From: Chamaea fasciata
Taxonomy: Eukaryota > Chordata > Aves > Passeriformes > Sylviidae
DNA length: 64,000 nt
NCBI GenBank assembly: GCA_029207755.1
Contig: JARCOQ010000006.1
Span: 68,484,093-68,548,092 of the forward strand
Direction of reading: 5' to 3'
Below are positions 63,043-64,000 of this stretch, in pieces. Each line of letters begins with the position of its first letter. The first letter of the stretch is position 1. The notes beneath the pieces are model-generated. The model ran no database searches. It was not told the DNA's origin and worked only from the letters and a program-made list of their open reading frames with translations. Made by a program: the position numbers and the translations under genes.

Positions 63043-63871
63043 TTGTGGAGCTAAACATGTTGAATTTACACATAATAACAGTTATATCTCCCTCATTAAA
63101 AAACTGAAAAACAACTGCAATCCAGTTCCAGCCAGGTCCCAGAACTCGAAGTCCACTGGGCAACGCTGCCATAAATACTAACAGAGGTGATGCCCAAGTC
63201 TGCTCTGTTCTTCCTTTGCTTGGGCAGAGCACTGAGCACCAAGTCTGAGCCTGTTTTCCTCCTCTTGGTAGGAGAGAAGAGGATGGCAGCCAAAGCCTCA
63301 CCAGCATAATGCTGATACTACACCAGAGCCCAAGCTGCACTTTGGAATAAGTGGCTATGAACTTGCACTGCCTGACAGAGACGCTGGTGGCTTCCTGTCA
63401 CTCCTTGCATCCATCACCTGTGTTTGTCAGGTGAAAACACAACAATCAGTCTTACTTTATCATAATAGTTTGGCTGTGAGTATTTTCTTGGCTGACTAAA
63501 GACAACATTTGGACACTCTCAGCAACAAATCCAGGTTTACCAGCTTTCTGTGAATTGCATTCAGTCTGCTTCTGGCCAGATTTGTTGGCCATATGGCTTC
63601 CCAAAGCCAAAGGCTAATAACATGTTTTAGGCTGAAATGACTACAGCAGCCAGGAACAGTGAATGCGACCCACAGGTTCCCCGTATGTCCACTCACACAC
63701 ACATACACACAAAAATTTTTGTTACAGTGCAGCTCTGCTTTTAAACAAACACCCGTGTGACACCGGCAAGGCAGTGAGAAAACAACAGCAGTAATCCGCT
63801 GTTGTGGAAAGTAACACCAGCTATAGGGAAGCCTGAAATAATAAAGGCAAGGTCCTTTTATTTAAATAAAC
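63043..63871. other. Unique non-coding stretch
   Basis: Nothing gene-like. A short CA-rich run lies at 63692-63711. Confidence 0.5.
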
Positions 63872-63917
63872 ATAACAAACAAACACAAGCAACAACAACA
63901 ACAAAACAAATAAAAAA
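63872..63917. repeat. CAA-rich low-complexity run
   Basis: Includes four or more consecutive CAA/ACA units within a longer A/C-only stretch. Confidence 0.85.
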
Positions 63918-64000
63918 CCCCACACAGAAATATGGAGTATTAATACCTCAAACAACCTTAATGTACTGTTAGTTTCATTTAAGACACTCATGATTCCAAG

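Overview
This window is vertebrate nuclear DNA and almost certainly avian. The clearest sign is the 3' tail of a CR1 LINE on the minus strand at about 2952-3262; CR1 is the dominant interspersed repeat of birds. The second sign is a 781-bp solo LTR at 60095-60875 whose ends and U5-like part match my memory of LTRs common in songbirds. I therefore favour a passerine, with the order less certain than the class. Low repeat density, mixed GC content and the lack of long dinucleotide microsatellites also fit a bird.

I find no protein-coding gene that can be supported from the sequence. Open frames are short, overlap on both strands and match no family I recognise, including the longest (304 codons at 8235-9149, in a stop-poor GC-rich patch). 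No tRNA, rRNA, snRNA or familiar microRNA was recognised, and there are no bacterial features or CRISPR arrays. The window reads as intergenic or deep intronic DNA. A few segments look exon-like because an open frame lies next to reasonable splice signals (882-1023, 9132-9285, 11562-11714, 55411-55547) or because the peptide has a protein-like composition (21816-22010, 59653-59979). All are low-confidence candidates.

Layout: 1-9.3 kb holds the CR1 tail, a four-unit minisatellite (4597-4734) and a CpG-richer patch ending in a strong polypyrimidine-AG (about 8.7-9.3 kb). 9.3-26 kb is mostly unique sequence with AT-rich, homeodomain-site-rich blocks (13.3-13.7 and 18.5-18.7 kb) and poly(C) tracts. 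26-29 kb carries two copies of an unidentified repeat about 2.2 kb apart. 29-48 kb is unique sequence with a G-quadruplex motif and a neighbouring perfect inverted repeat (32.9-33.0 kb), another near-perfect palindrome (45.2 kb) and more AT-rich blocks. 48-60 kb is similar. 60.1-60.9 kb is the solo LTR, followed by unique AT-rich sequence to the end.

The AT-rich blocks have the look of conserved developmental enhancers, but conservation cannot be judged from one sequence. I see no evidence of a new multi-gene system.
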